Of a stretch of 64,000 nucleotides of DNA, positions 35,961 to 43,970 are shown piece by piece; the first letter of the stretch is position 1; the number at the start of each line of letters is the position of its first letter. Location: positions 1-64,000 of the forward strand of contig NZ_FCOK02000045.1 in the NCBI RefSeq assembly GCF_001544555.2. The letters run 5' to 3'. Made by a program: the position numbers and the translations under genes. Below the pieces are notes generated by a model. That model saw only the letters and a list, made by a program, of their open reading frames with translations, searched no databases and had not been told where the DNA came from. This stretch comes from Caballeronia udeis (GTDB lineage: Bacteria; Pseudomonadota; Gammaproteobacteria; Burkholderiales; Burkholderiaceae).

Positions 35961-36776
35961 TCAGTAACCTCCCGCCGGCTTTGCGTCTGAAGACGTCGTC
36001 TTGCCGAGCATCGCGCGCAAGGACTTCACGCTTGCCTGCGCCGCACCCGCAAGCAGCCGCGCGTCGCTGGACACCGTAACAAGGTCGAACCCCCACTCCA
36101 CGGCGCGAGCCGCATATTCCGGCGTTCCGTTGTGCAGCGCGGCCTTGATGCCGGCGTGATGTGCGCGCTTCAGGATGTGCTGGATGGCCTCGACCATTTC
36201 CGGCTCTTCGCGGTCGAATCCACGCGGATATTTCTTACCCGTCAAACCAAGCGTCAAATCCGCCGGTCCGATATAGACACCGTCCAGGCCTGGTGTCGAG
36301 ACGATCTCGTCAATGTTCGCAAGCGCCTCCGCCGTCTCGATCATCGCAAAGCAGAGAACCTGCTCGTCAGCGTGCTGGCCATAGTCAGCGCCGGCGGAAA
36401 AATTCGCGCGTATCGGTCCGAAACTGCGCGAGCCCAGGGGCGGATAACGCACGTAGGAAACCAGCCTCGCCGCATCCTCCGCGGTATTGACCATCGGACA
36501 AATCACGCCGTAAGCGCCTGCATCGAGCGCTTTCATGATGTCGCCCGGGTCGAGCCAAGGCACCCGGACAAGCGGGACCACCGGGCTTGCGCGCATCGCC
36601 TGTAGCATGGTGGTGGCGACTTCGTAGCCAACCAGGCCGTGCTGCATGTCGATCGTGATCGAGTCATATCCTTGCTCTGCCATGATTTCGGCGGAAAACG
36701 GACATGCGAAGGCAAGCCAGCCGTTCACGACAGGCTTGCCGTCTGACCACAACGACTTGATGTTATTGAGTTTCAT
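35961..36776 (-). CDS. HpcH/HpaI family class II aldolase
   Basis: 271 residues, a metal-dependent aldolase that cleaves 2-keto-3-deoxy acids to pyruvate and an aldehyde. Family marks are DSITIDMQHGLVGYE, VRVPWLDPGDIMKALDAGA, the metal ligand Glu of AMIETAEAL and Asp of IGPADLTLGL. The start is ATG 36776. It lies between the aldehyde dehydrogenase and 2-hydroxyacid dehydrogenase genes with near-zero gaps. This trio could deal with pyruvate-type and aldehyde fragments from a sugar acid. Confidence 0.9.
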   Translation of the reverse strand: MKLNNIKSLWSDGKPVVNGWLAFACPFSAEIMAEQGYDSITIDMQHGLVGYEVATTMLQAMRASPVVPLVRVPWLDPGDIMKALDAGAYGVICPMVNTAEDAARLVSYVRYPPLGSRSFGPIRANFSAGADYGQHADEQVLCFAMIETAEALANIDEIVSTPGLDGVYIGPADLTLGLTGKKYPRGFDREEPEMVEAIQHILKRAHHAGIKAALHNGTPEYAARAVEWGFDLVTVSSDARLLAGAAQASVKSLRAMLGKTTSSDAKPAGGY

Positions 36777-36786
36777 AGCTCCTCTC

Positions 36787-38223
36787 CTAGACTGCGATCT
36801 GCGCGAGCTTGACGTTCATGAAGTCAAGGACACCTTCGAGTCCGCCCTCCCGCCCCATGCCGCTCGATTTGATCCCGCCGAACGGCGCTTCGGCCGCCGC
36901 GAGTGCGAAACTGTTCACACCAACCATGCCCGCCTCTATCCGTGACACCGCTTCCCGGATTCGCCCCGGGTCCCTTGTAAATACATAGGCGGACAGGCCG
37001 TATGGGGAATCGTTAGCCCAGGTATAGGCGTCCTCTGGATCACCGAATGGAGTGATCGCAGCGATCGGGCCAAAATTCTCTTCAACTAGCGCCAGTGCCT
37101 GTGGAGGAACGTCGGACAGCACCGTCGGTTCGAAGAAGAAGCCTTTGCCGAACCCTGGCGGACGGCTTCCCCCCGCTGCGACGCTTGCGCCGACAGCGAC
37201 GCTGTCTGCCACGATCGACTCAATGGCTTCGCGTCGGCGCTGATTGATAAGCGGCCCCATCTGCGTCGCATCGTCCAGCCCATTGCCGAGGCGTAGCGCC
37301 TTGGCACGCTCGGTGAAACCGGAAACGAACCGGCTGTAGATGCCCTTCTGGACATAGAAGCGGTCGGGCGTGACGCACACCTGCCCCGCATTTGCATATT
37401 TCGTTGCAACGGCCAGATCCAGAGCAGTTTCAAGATCGGCGTCATCGAACACCACGAGGGGTGCATTCCCACCCAGTTCCATGCTGACGCGTTTCAGCGT
37501 CTGTGCCGAATCGCGAATCATCTGTTGGCCAACAGATGTCGACCCGGTCAGCGTGATCTTTCTCACCTGAGAAGAGGCAACGAGCGTGGCGTAGGTCGTG
37601 GAGGTCGGACCAATCACGAGATTCGCCACACCGGCGGGCACATCGGCCTTGCGCAGGCATTCGAAGATGACCATCGCAACGCCCGGTACTTCGGTCGACG
37701 GACGCACAATGATCGAACATCCGGCAGCAAGCGCAGGCGCGATCTTGCGAGCAATGAGCACGGCGGGAAAATTCCACGCCGTAAAGGCTGCCACGATCCC
37801 GACCGGCTCGTGCAGGACTTCGAACCGGCCGCCCGGAGCACGACTCTCCACAACCCGCCCGTATATGCGCCGCGCCTCTTCGGCATACCAGCGAAACTGG
37901 TCGACGCTCAGCTGCCATTCCCGCTTCGCCTGAACGAGCGGCTTGCCGGATTCGAGCGTGATGCGCCGTGCGCCCTCTTCGGTCGCCCGGAGCATTTCAT
38001 CGGCCACCCGATGCAGGATGTCCGCACGCGTCCAGGCGGGCGTCTGCTGCCAGAGCTTCAGCCCTGCAGCCGCCGCATCGATCGCCCGCTCCACGTCCTC
38101 CACACAAGCCAGGGGTATGTGACCGAGGACGTCCTCAGTGGCAGGGTCGAACACCTCCGCCGAGCCATTGCCCCCCGTGAAACGCCACTCGCCGCCAATG
38201 AATAAACCGAACTTCTCATACAT
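36787..38223 (-). CDS. NAD(P)-dependent aldehyde dehydrogenase (succinate-semialdehyde type)
   Basis: 478 residues with the catalytic residues Asn151 (AWNFP), Glu249 (MELGGN) and Cys283 (GQVCVTP). The layout is that of the succinate-semialdehyde/glycolaldehyde group rather than the CoA-acylating methylmalonate-semialdehyde enzymes. The ATG at 38223 follows GGAGGAG; a GTG three codons earlier overlaps that site. It is the first gene of the operon, with two GCAA-N6-TTGC sites about 95-135 bases upstream. It probably oxidises an aldehyde product of the aldolase next to it. Confidence 0.9.
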   Translation of the reverse strand: MYEKFGLFIGGEWRFTGGNGSAEVFDPATEDVLGHIPLACVEDVERAIDAAAAGLKLWQQTPAWTRADILHRVADEMLRATEEGARRITLESGKPLVQAKREWQLSVDQFRWYAEEARRIYGRVVESRAPGGRFEVLHEPVGIVAAFTAWNFPAVLIARKIAPALAAGCSIIVRPSTEVPGVAMVIFECLRKADVPAGVANLVIGPTSTTYATLVASSQVRKITLTGSTSVGQQMIRDSAQTLKRVSMELGGNAPLVVFDDADLETALDLAVATKYANAGQVCVTPDRFYVQKGIYSRFVSGFTERAKALRLGNGLDDATQMGPLINQRRREAIESIVADSVAVGASVAAGGSRPPGFGKGFFFEPTVLSDVPPQALALVEENFGPIAAITPFGDPEDAYTWANDSPYGLSAYVFTRDPGRIREAVSRIEAGMVGVNSFALAAAEAPFGGIKSSGMGREGGLEGVLDFMNVKLAQIAV

Positions 38224-38316
38224 GACTCCCACTCCTCCTGTTCTCTGTCGCTATGTGACGCCGGAGTGCGATCCTGGCGCGGCTGGCGCGGCTGACGATT
38301 GGACACCAACGCTTAT

Positions 38317-38358
38317 GCAATTAATATTGCTATACCAATACTACGCAATTTTTGTTGC
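38317..38358 (-). promoter_or_regulatory. Twin GCAA-N6-TTGC operators of the inositol-type operon
   Basis: The first site is GCAA 38317-38320 with TTGC 38327-38330; the second is GCAA 38345-38348 with TTGC 38355-38358. Their centres are 28 bases apart. The region is AT-rich in a GC-rich neighbourhood and lies upstream of the aldehyde dehydrogenase start. The rest of the gap to 38591 shows no gene. Confidence 0.6.
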
Positions 38359-38591
38359 ATGTCAAGGAAGCGCAAGCCGCTGTGAGCGGCAAGCGGCGAG
38401 TTCGGGGAGGCGGCTGTGGCGCCGTGCAGACGGGGTTGCGGCTTTGTGGATCTGCGTCAGTCAGTCGTCGGGTAAGGGAAAACGATCACATCAACCCTGA
38501 GCAGGAGATCCTTGCAATGGCCCTGTGCCGATCGCCGCGCGACCCGGCAGCACCGAAGATAGGTATCGGGTAAAACTACGAAGGAGACGAG

Positions 38592-39213
38592 ATGCAGTCC
38601 GCGAGAAGGTCCGATTTAAGCGCTCTCATCAAATTCTTTAGTAATGCTTTATATCTAACGGAACCTTCACCGGCTGAAACCTTTTTGCCGCCTTGTACGG
38701 CTTCGCTGGTGTCGACCGCGATACTGGATTGACGAACTTGCTACTCGACGCCGGTGTCGATCCGAACGATGGTGAGTCTCTATATCACTGGCAGGAGAAC
38801 CCGGATTGCGCCCGCCCGTTGCTGCTGCGCGGCGCCCGCGTCACGGGGACCAACGCGCTGCACCGCTCGCCCGACATGGCAGACCCCGCTGCTCTCGAAC
38901 TGCTGCTAGCGTACGGTGGCGATGCCAACGATCCGGCAATGGAACCTACGTCGCTCCCAACCACGGCGCACAACCCGGAACACGTAAGCCAAGCTACCAG
39001 ATAGCGGGAAGGTTTCCTGATTTAGCAGCTTTCGACGAACTGCTGTCGAAATTCGCCCCGCGCGGTGAAACCGAAAGACGATGCGGGGTTTCTCAGGATC
39101 CTGTCGCAGTGACCGTAAAAACTACAAAGCCGCGCGATACAGGCGTCTTTTTTTGTCGCACCCGTCAGTCTGAGAACGGATTGCGCAAATATTGGGTCAA
39201 AGTGGGCAAGTAG
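38592..39213 (+). pseudogene. Ankyrin-repeat protein gene broken by frameshifts
   Basis: ATG 38592 has a good GAAGGAGACGAG site and opens a frame starting MQSARRSDLSALIKFF. After about 35 codons the homologous sequence moves one frame over near 38680, where it continues as LYGFAGVDRDTGLTNLLLDAG. Ankyrin-like repeats follow: LLLDAGVDPND and LELLLAYGGDAND, up to about 38940. From there another frame gives SYQIAGRFPDLAAFDELL, ending at 39213. The gene is thus split over at least two frameshifts. Its original function is unknown. Confidence 0.55.
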
Positions 39214-39273
39214 CGGTGTTCGCGTAGCGAGTGCTGCCCGCCACTCCGGCGGAGTTCGCGTGAGCGAACTGAC

Positions 39274-39513
39274 TCAGGTCGCAGCCAACGCGTCGGTTCG
39301 CAAATGTTGGGTGACGTCACTGGCTGGCGCTACCGTGCTGATCAAATCGAGCAAAGCGGCTAGCCGTGCTTTGTCTTGAGCCCGGAGTCCCGGGCGTGCC
39401 AGAAGGCACTCTATGTTCGTAGACCAGTAGGCGCTACGAATCAAACGTGGACGCCGAACCAGCTCATGCAGCATCTTTTCCATCATGTCGATTTCTGCGC
39501 TTACCGACTTCAT
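39274..39513 (-). CDS. Small hypothetical protein
   Basis: A 79-residue protein from ATG 39513, which has GGAG six bases upstream. The sequence is mostly helical (SAEIDMMEKMLHELVRR, then RLAALLDLISTV) without a recognised domain or membrane segment. The frame is open upstream to a TTG, but conserved features there are absent. It lies alone between the ankyrin remnant and the DUF2784 gene. Function unknown. Confidence 0.45.
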   Translation of the reverse strand: MKSVSAEIDMMEKMLHELVRRPRLIRSAYWSTNIECLLARPGLRAQDKARLAALLDLISTVAPASDVTQHLRTDALAAT

Positions 39514-39647
39514 CACGGTCTCCGGTCTAATAGGTAGCGCTCTGTATGACGACAAGAATCAGGAAAACTTTAGCCAAGGGCGCGGCGTGCATCGCGGCAC
39601 CGCACAAAAACCAGTCGAAAGTTCGCCGCGGATAGTGTGAGGACATC

Positions 39648-40022
39648 ATGATCTGGCTCGCCGATGCGGTGCTCGTCCTGCACGCGCTGATCGCGCTCTT
39701 CATCGTGGGCGGACTTGCGGCGATCTGGATTGGCTCGGGTCTCGGCTGGAAATGGGTACGCCTCCGGCTATTCCGGCTTGCTCATCTGTTCGCGATCGGC
39801 CTGGTGTCGACCTTGTCGCTGCTGGGTATCGCTTGCCCCCTGACGGTGTTGGAGGACTGGCTGCGCAATGGCTCGGTCGGGACGCAAGGTTTTATCCAGC
39901 GTTGGGTGAGCCGTCTGCTCTACTACGATGTGTCGGCCTGGGTGTTCACTCTCGCCTACGTGGTGTTTGCTCTGGTGGTGCTGCTGACCTGGCGCCTGGT
40001 TCCGCCCCGGCAACGCAGGTAG
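39648..40022 (+). CDS. DUF2784 family small membrane protein
   Basis: 124 residues with four hydrophobic segments (about 4-27, 40-62, 85-112 and the intervening one) and the conserved CPLTVLEDWLR motif followed by FIQRW near the middle, which define DUF2784. It ends in a basic tail (PPRQRR). The start ATG 39648 follows GAGGACATC. It is an inner-membrane protein of unknown role. No operon partner is evident on this strand. Confidence 0.82.
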   Translation: MIWLADAVLVLHALIALFIVGGLAAIWIGSGLGWKWVRLRLFRLAHLFAIGLVSTLSLLGIACPLTVLEDWLRNGSVGTQGFIQRWVSRLLYYDVSAWVFTLAYVVFALVVLLTWRLVPPRQRR

Positions 40023-40045
40023 CTCAAAGCCCTTTGCCGTGCGAT

Positions 40046-40255
40046 CTACGGCGCTCCCGGTGTATCGAGAAGACGGGCGGCGTCACGCCTCGCCTGTTCG
40101 GCTTCACCCGGTCGTTGGGTCTGGCTGAGGAGCGTGCCCAGGTTGCCGAGTGTCCGCGCCTCATCCTGGCGGTAGGCCACAGGATCATCTCGCGACAGGG
40201 TCAGGTAAAGGTCAAACGGCCTGTACCGCCTGTACCTTAAGGCCGTCTTTGACAT
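40046..40255 (-). pseudogene. Truncated tetratricopeptide (TPR) fragment
   Basis: A 69-residue frame with one TPR-like repeat: DEARTLGNLGTLLSQTQRPGEAEQARRDAARLL. Complete proteins of this type have many such repeats, so this is the tail of a lost gene. An ATG at 40255 exists but there is no convincing ribosome site. Confidence 0.5.
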
Positions 40256-40295
40256 TGACCTCAGACAACACTACGCACGCGGACCTGCGGTCAGC

Positions 40296-41033
40296 TCAGG
40301 CCCGCACCTGGATGCGATTGACGACGCCCTCGATAGCATCCAGACACCACGCGTCCTGCTCCGCCTGCCGTCGTTCGGCTTCGGTCGCCACCCAACCTGC
40401 CAGCGTGATCCTGTGGTTTTCCACATTGATGGTGATCTGCTCGGCGCGCACACGCTGATCCGTTTCGAGCACCAGGTGCAGGGCCTCGGAAATTTCATCG
40501 TCGCCATCGGCTTCGGCGGGCACCAACTCAAGCAGGTTCACCACGTCGCGGCAGCCGCCGACCCACCAGGCAGTCACACTCGCCAGACGCCTGTGAGACA
40601 AGCTGATCACTTGCCCCGTCAAGGTCACCACACCATCCTCGACAGTCACTTCCATGACGCCGCTGCCGTTGTTGCCCGCATCGTCTATGGTGCCTCGCAA
40701 TACTTCGAGCTGACCCTTGACGCGCGCGCAGATCACGCAGTTACGAAAATCCACTGCCTGCGCCAGCCGTTCGCAGATGCGTGCCCTCAACTCGCCATCA
40801 CCGATCGGCGGGTTGGCGGTGACACGCAGTTGGTCGACGAGACCATTCCCCTCGCTGTATATCCGGGTCAACTGAAGAAGGCGCTTCTTGGATGCGATAT
40901 CCGGCACCTCGCCTGCCACGGTCAAGACATCGCCATCGAAATTCATATGAATGGGATGATTGTGGAGCTTCAGGTGAGAGTCGCGTTCGAAGGCCGCCAT
41001 CACCTGCTTCAGGACCGTATCGCTGCGTTGCAT
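40296..41033 (-). CDS. BON-domain protein (three BON repeats)
   Basis: 245 residues with three BON-type domains, at about 25-70, 75-155 and 170-243. Each has the pattern of a beta strand with VxGxV (DVLTVAGEVPD, VVTLTGQVIS, RITLAGWVAT). BON domains bind phospholipid or peptidoglycan surfaces and occur in osmotic-stress proteins such as OsmY. There is no signal peptide at the N-terminus (MQRSDTVLKQVMAAF), so it may be cytoplasmic. It is the same strand as the YbaK gene and close to an EF-G-like gene. Confidence 0.85.
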   Translation of the reverse strand: MQRSDTVLKQVMAAFERDSHLKLHNHPIHMNFDGDVLTVAGEVPDIASKKRLLQLTRIYSEGNGLVDQLRVTANPPIGDGELRARICERLAQAVDFRNCVICARVKGQLEVLRGTIDDAGNNGSGVMEVTVEDGVVTLTGQVISLSHRRLASVTAWWVGGCRDVVNLLELVPAEADGDDEISEALHLVLETDQRVRAEQITINVENHRITLAGWVATEAERRQAEQDAWCLDAIEGVVNRIQVRA

Positions 41034-41114
41034 GATCTGCCTCGCGCAAAGGTTGGGTGGCGCAGTGCGCTTTATGCCGCACTGCGCAAGCCTTGCCGCA
41101 TCAGGCGGCGCCGG

Positions 41115-41600
41115 TCAGGTTGGCAAACCCTGCATGCGACGGGAGAAGCGTGCCCGCTCGGCTTGATCCATCAGAGCCAGGAATTGATCCGTGCCCATGT
41201 GAATCAGCTCTTCATGATCACCGGCCTCGAAATAGACGTCCGGCTGGCTGGCGAGGCTCTCGTCAAGATAGGTTTGCATGCCATAGGCCGTACATACCGG
41301 CGGCAGCGCTCCCACCTCGCAATCCTTGAACAGTTCGCGCAGATCGAACTCTCTCGCCAGCATCAGGTGGCGCCCGGTCTTGGCCCACAGCTCGGACAAC
41401 CTTACGGCATAGGTCGATGGCAGCACAGCCGCTACATAGCCGTGCTCGTCTTCAAAAAGCACGGTTTTGGCGAGGCGGTCGCCGGGAATATGCGCTGCCG
41501 CCGCAGTTCCGATGCTGGAATTGCTGTGCGGATGATGCACGATTTCGTACCGGGAGCCCTTGCTGCGCAGGCAGTCCTCGAGAGTGGCAGACATTGACAT
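41115..41600 (-). CDS. YbaK/EbsC family aminoacyl-tRNA deacylase
   Basis: 161 residues of the YbaK/ProRS-editing fold, which hydrolyses wrongly charged aminoacyl-tRNAs. The conserved AKTVLFEDEHGYVAAVLP segment with the catalytic Lys is present, as are a Gly-x-x-Pro (GALPPV) loop and a C-terminal ALMD segment. The ATG at 41600 has a very strong AGAGGAGG site; the frame extends 15 codons further up without need. It is separated from the BON gene by about 80 bases. The amino acid handled is not clear. Confidence 0.85.
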   Translation of the reverse strand: MSMSATLEDCLRSKGSRYEIVHHPHSNSSIGTAAAAHIPGDRLAKTVLFEDEHGYVAAVLPSTYAVRLSELWAKTGRHLMLAREFDLRELFKDCEVGALPPVCTAYGMQTYLDESLASQPDVYFEAGDHEELIHMGTDQFLALMDQAERARFSRRMQGLPT

Positions 41601-41860
41601 GACGCACCTCCTCTGAAAGGTAGAGAACGGGAGATTGTTGCGCACGATTCTTTAAGGATAGTTCGCTTTCGCTTGCGCGTGAAAAACATGCTGACGGCGG
41701 CGCTGTGACCAGCGCAGGCGCAACGATTGCGCTTCGCCAATACATGGCGCCCGGGTGGCTTCTTCAGCAAGTGCCTACGAATGGGACGATTACCCCTTAT
41801 GGCACACGGGTCCTTTTTCGCCAATAATTGCTCCACATCCACTACTGGACGAGGGCGATC

Positions 41861-43912
41861 ATGCGTTACAGCCCCGACGCTATCCGCACCATCGCTCTGG
41901 TCGGGCATGCCGGATGTGGCAAGACATCGCTTGTCGAAGCCCTGCTGTACCAGGGTGGCGAGTTACGCGCCCCCGGCAGCGTTGAGCGCGGCACCACGGT
42001 CTGCGATTTCGACCCGCTCGAGCGCAAATATCACCACTCGCTGAACTCCGCCGTCGCCCACCTGCACTACCGGGATACCCGCATCTATCTGCTGGATACG
42101 CCCGGCTACCCGGACTTTTCCGGGCTGTCGATCAGCGCCCTGCCCGCTGTGGAGATTGCCGCCATCGTCATCAATGCACAGACCGGCATCGAAATGACCA
42201 CCCGGCGCATGATGGCGTGGGCCGAGAAACGCAAGCTCTGCAGAATGATCATCGTGAATGGTATCGATGGTGAAAAGGTCGACCTCCCGGGACTTCTGAC
42301 GCAAATCCAGGAGGCCTTCGGCAAGGAATGCCTGCCCATTAACCTGCCAGCGCAAAACGGCCGCCAGGTGGTGGATTGTTTTTTCGAGCCTGCCGGAGAG
42401 GCCGACTTCCTGTCTGTTGCGGCGGCGCACAATGCGCTGGTCGATCAGGTGGTCGAGATCGATCCCGCCCTGATGGAGCTGTACCTGGAGCAAGGCGAGG
42501 CCATCACCCCGGAGCAATTGCACGAGCCCTTCGAGCGGGCGCTGCGCGAAGCGCATCTGGTACCGATCTGCTTCACGTCAGCGGCCAACGGCGCCGGCAT
42601 CGCGGAATTGCTCGACGTGTTCGTCCGGCTCCTGCCCAATCCCCTGGAAGGCAACCCGCCGCTCTTCTACCGCGATGTCGGCGGCCGCCAGGAAGTCGTG
42701 CGCGCCGAACCGGTCGCCGACAAGCATGTACTGGCCCACGCCTTCAAGATCGTCATGGACCCTTACATCGGCAAGATGGCCGTGTTTCGCATCCATCAGG
42801 GCACGGTCAGGCGCGATAGCCAGCTCTATATCGGCGACGGGCGCCAGCCGTTCAAAGTCACCCACCTGATGATGCTGCAGGGCAAGGAACACGTGGATGT
42901 CCCGCAAGCCGGCCCAGGCGATATCTGCGCCACGGCGAAGATCGATGAAATCGGCTTCGATTCCGTGCTGCACGACTCCCCCGAAGACGGCGACATCCAC
43001 CTGACCCCGCTCGATTTCCCCACGCCCATCTACGGACTCGCGATCGAGCCCGCGCGCCGGGGCAACGAGCAGCGCCTCTGGGAGATTCTGCAAAAACTGA
43101 GTGCGGAAGACCCGTGTCTGCGCATCGAGCACCTGGTCGGCACTAACGAGACGGTGGTGCGAGGTCTGGGCGAGTTGCACCTGCGCCTCATGCTGGAACG
43201 GCTATCGGAACAGTACAAGCTCGAGGTCGTGACGCGGCCGCCGAAGATCGCGTATCGGGAAACGATCGGCGCCAAAGCCGAGGGGCACTATCGCCACAAG
43301 AAGCAGACCGGCGGCGCCGGGCAATTCGGCGAAGTGATGCTGCGCGTGGAGCCATTGCCGCGAGGCGCCGGTTTCGAATTCGTCGACGCCGTCAAGGGTG
43401 GCGCCATCCCCGGCCAGTTCATGCCCGCCGTGGAAAAAGGCATCCTGCAGGTCATCGACAGCGGGCCGCTTGCCGGCTTCCCGATGCAGGACGTCCGGGT
43501 CACCGTCTTCGACGGCAAGAGCCATTCAGTCGACTCCAAGGAAGTGGCCTTCGTTTCCGCGGGGCGCAAGGCCTTCATCGATGCAGTGCTGAAAGCCAGG
43601 CCCATCCTGCTCGAGCCTATTGTGGACATCGAGGTGACGACGCCGGACGCCGCGATGGGTGACATCATCGGCGACCTGTCCGCCAAGCGCGGCCAGGTTC
43701 ACGGCACCCGCACGGCCGCCGGTAACGCCGTGGTCGTGGCAGGCCAGGTGCCCCTGTCCGAACTCAACGACTATCAGTCGCGTCTGAATGCCATCGCCGG
43801 CGGGCACGGCAACTACAGCATCCGGCTCAGCCACTACGATCCGGCCCCCCCCGCCCAGCAGGAGCGGATGGCGGCGCAGCACAAAAACCACGGCGACGCC
43901 GCGACGTCATGA
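41861..43912 (+). CDS. EF-G-like translational GTPase (FusA paralogue)
   Basis: 683 residues with the five-domain layout of elongation factor G. G1 is GHAGCGKTS at residues 15-23 and G3 is DTPGYPDF at 79-86. The G4 motif is NGID at 133-136 instead of NKxD, so the guanine-specificity Lys is missing. Domain IV contains HYRHKKQTGGAGQFGEV. The lysine-poor N-terminus also differs from canonical EF-G, which would be encoded elsewhere with the str operon. It starts at ATG 41861 after GAGGGCG, while a TTG 33 bases upstream is not used. It may act in ribosome recycling or under stress. Confidence 0.85.
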   Translation: MRYSPDAIRTIALVGHAGCGKTSLVEALLYQGGELRAPGSVERGTTVCDFDPLERKYHHSLNSAVAHLHYRDTRIYLLDTPGYPDFSGLSISALPAVEIAAIVINAQTGIEMTTRRMMAWAEKRKLCRMIIVNGIDGEKVDLPGLLTQIQEAFGKECLPINLPAQNGRQVVDCFFEPAGEADFLSVAAAHNALVDQVVEIDPALMELYLEQGEAITPEQLHEPFERALREAHLVPICFTSAANGAGIAELLDVFVRLLPNPLEGNPPLFYRDVGGRQEVVRAEPVADKHVLAHAFKIVMDPYIGKMAVFRIHQGTVRRDSQLYIGDGRQPFKVTHLMMLQGKEHVDVPQAGPGDICATAKIDEIGFDSVLHDSPEDGDIHLTPLDFPTPIYGLAIEPARRGNEQRLWEILQKLSAEDPCLRIEHLVGTNETVVRGLGELHLRLMLERLSEQYKLEVVTRPPKIAYRETIGAKAEGHYRHKKQTGGAGQFGEVMLRVEPLPRGAGFEFVDAVKGGAIPGQFMPAVEKGILQVIDSGPLAGFPMQDVRVTVFDGKSHSVDSKEVAFVSAGRKAFIDAVLKARPILLEPIVDIEVTTPDAAMGDIIGDLSAKRGQVHGTRTAAGNAVVVAGQVPLSELNDYQSRLNAIAGGHGNYSIRLSHYDPAPPAQQERMAAQHKNHGDAATS

Positions 43913-43970
43913 GTGACGTGCGGCCGCGACTCGCGAAGAAGTTCGCACCTTCCTGGCCGCGCGTACCGTC

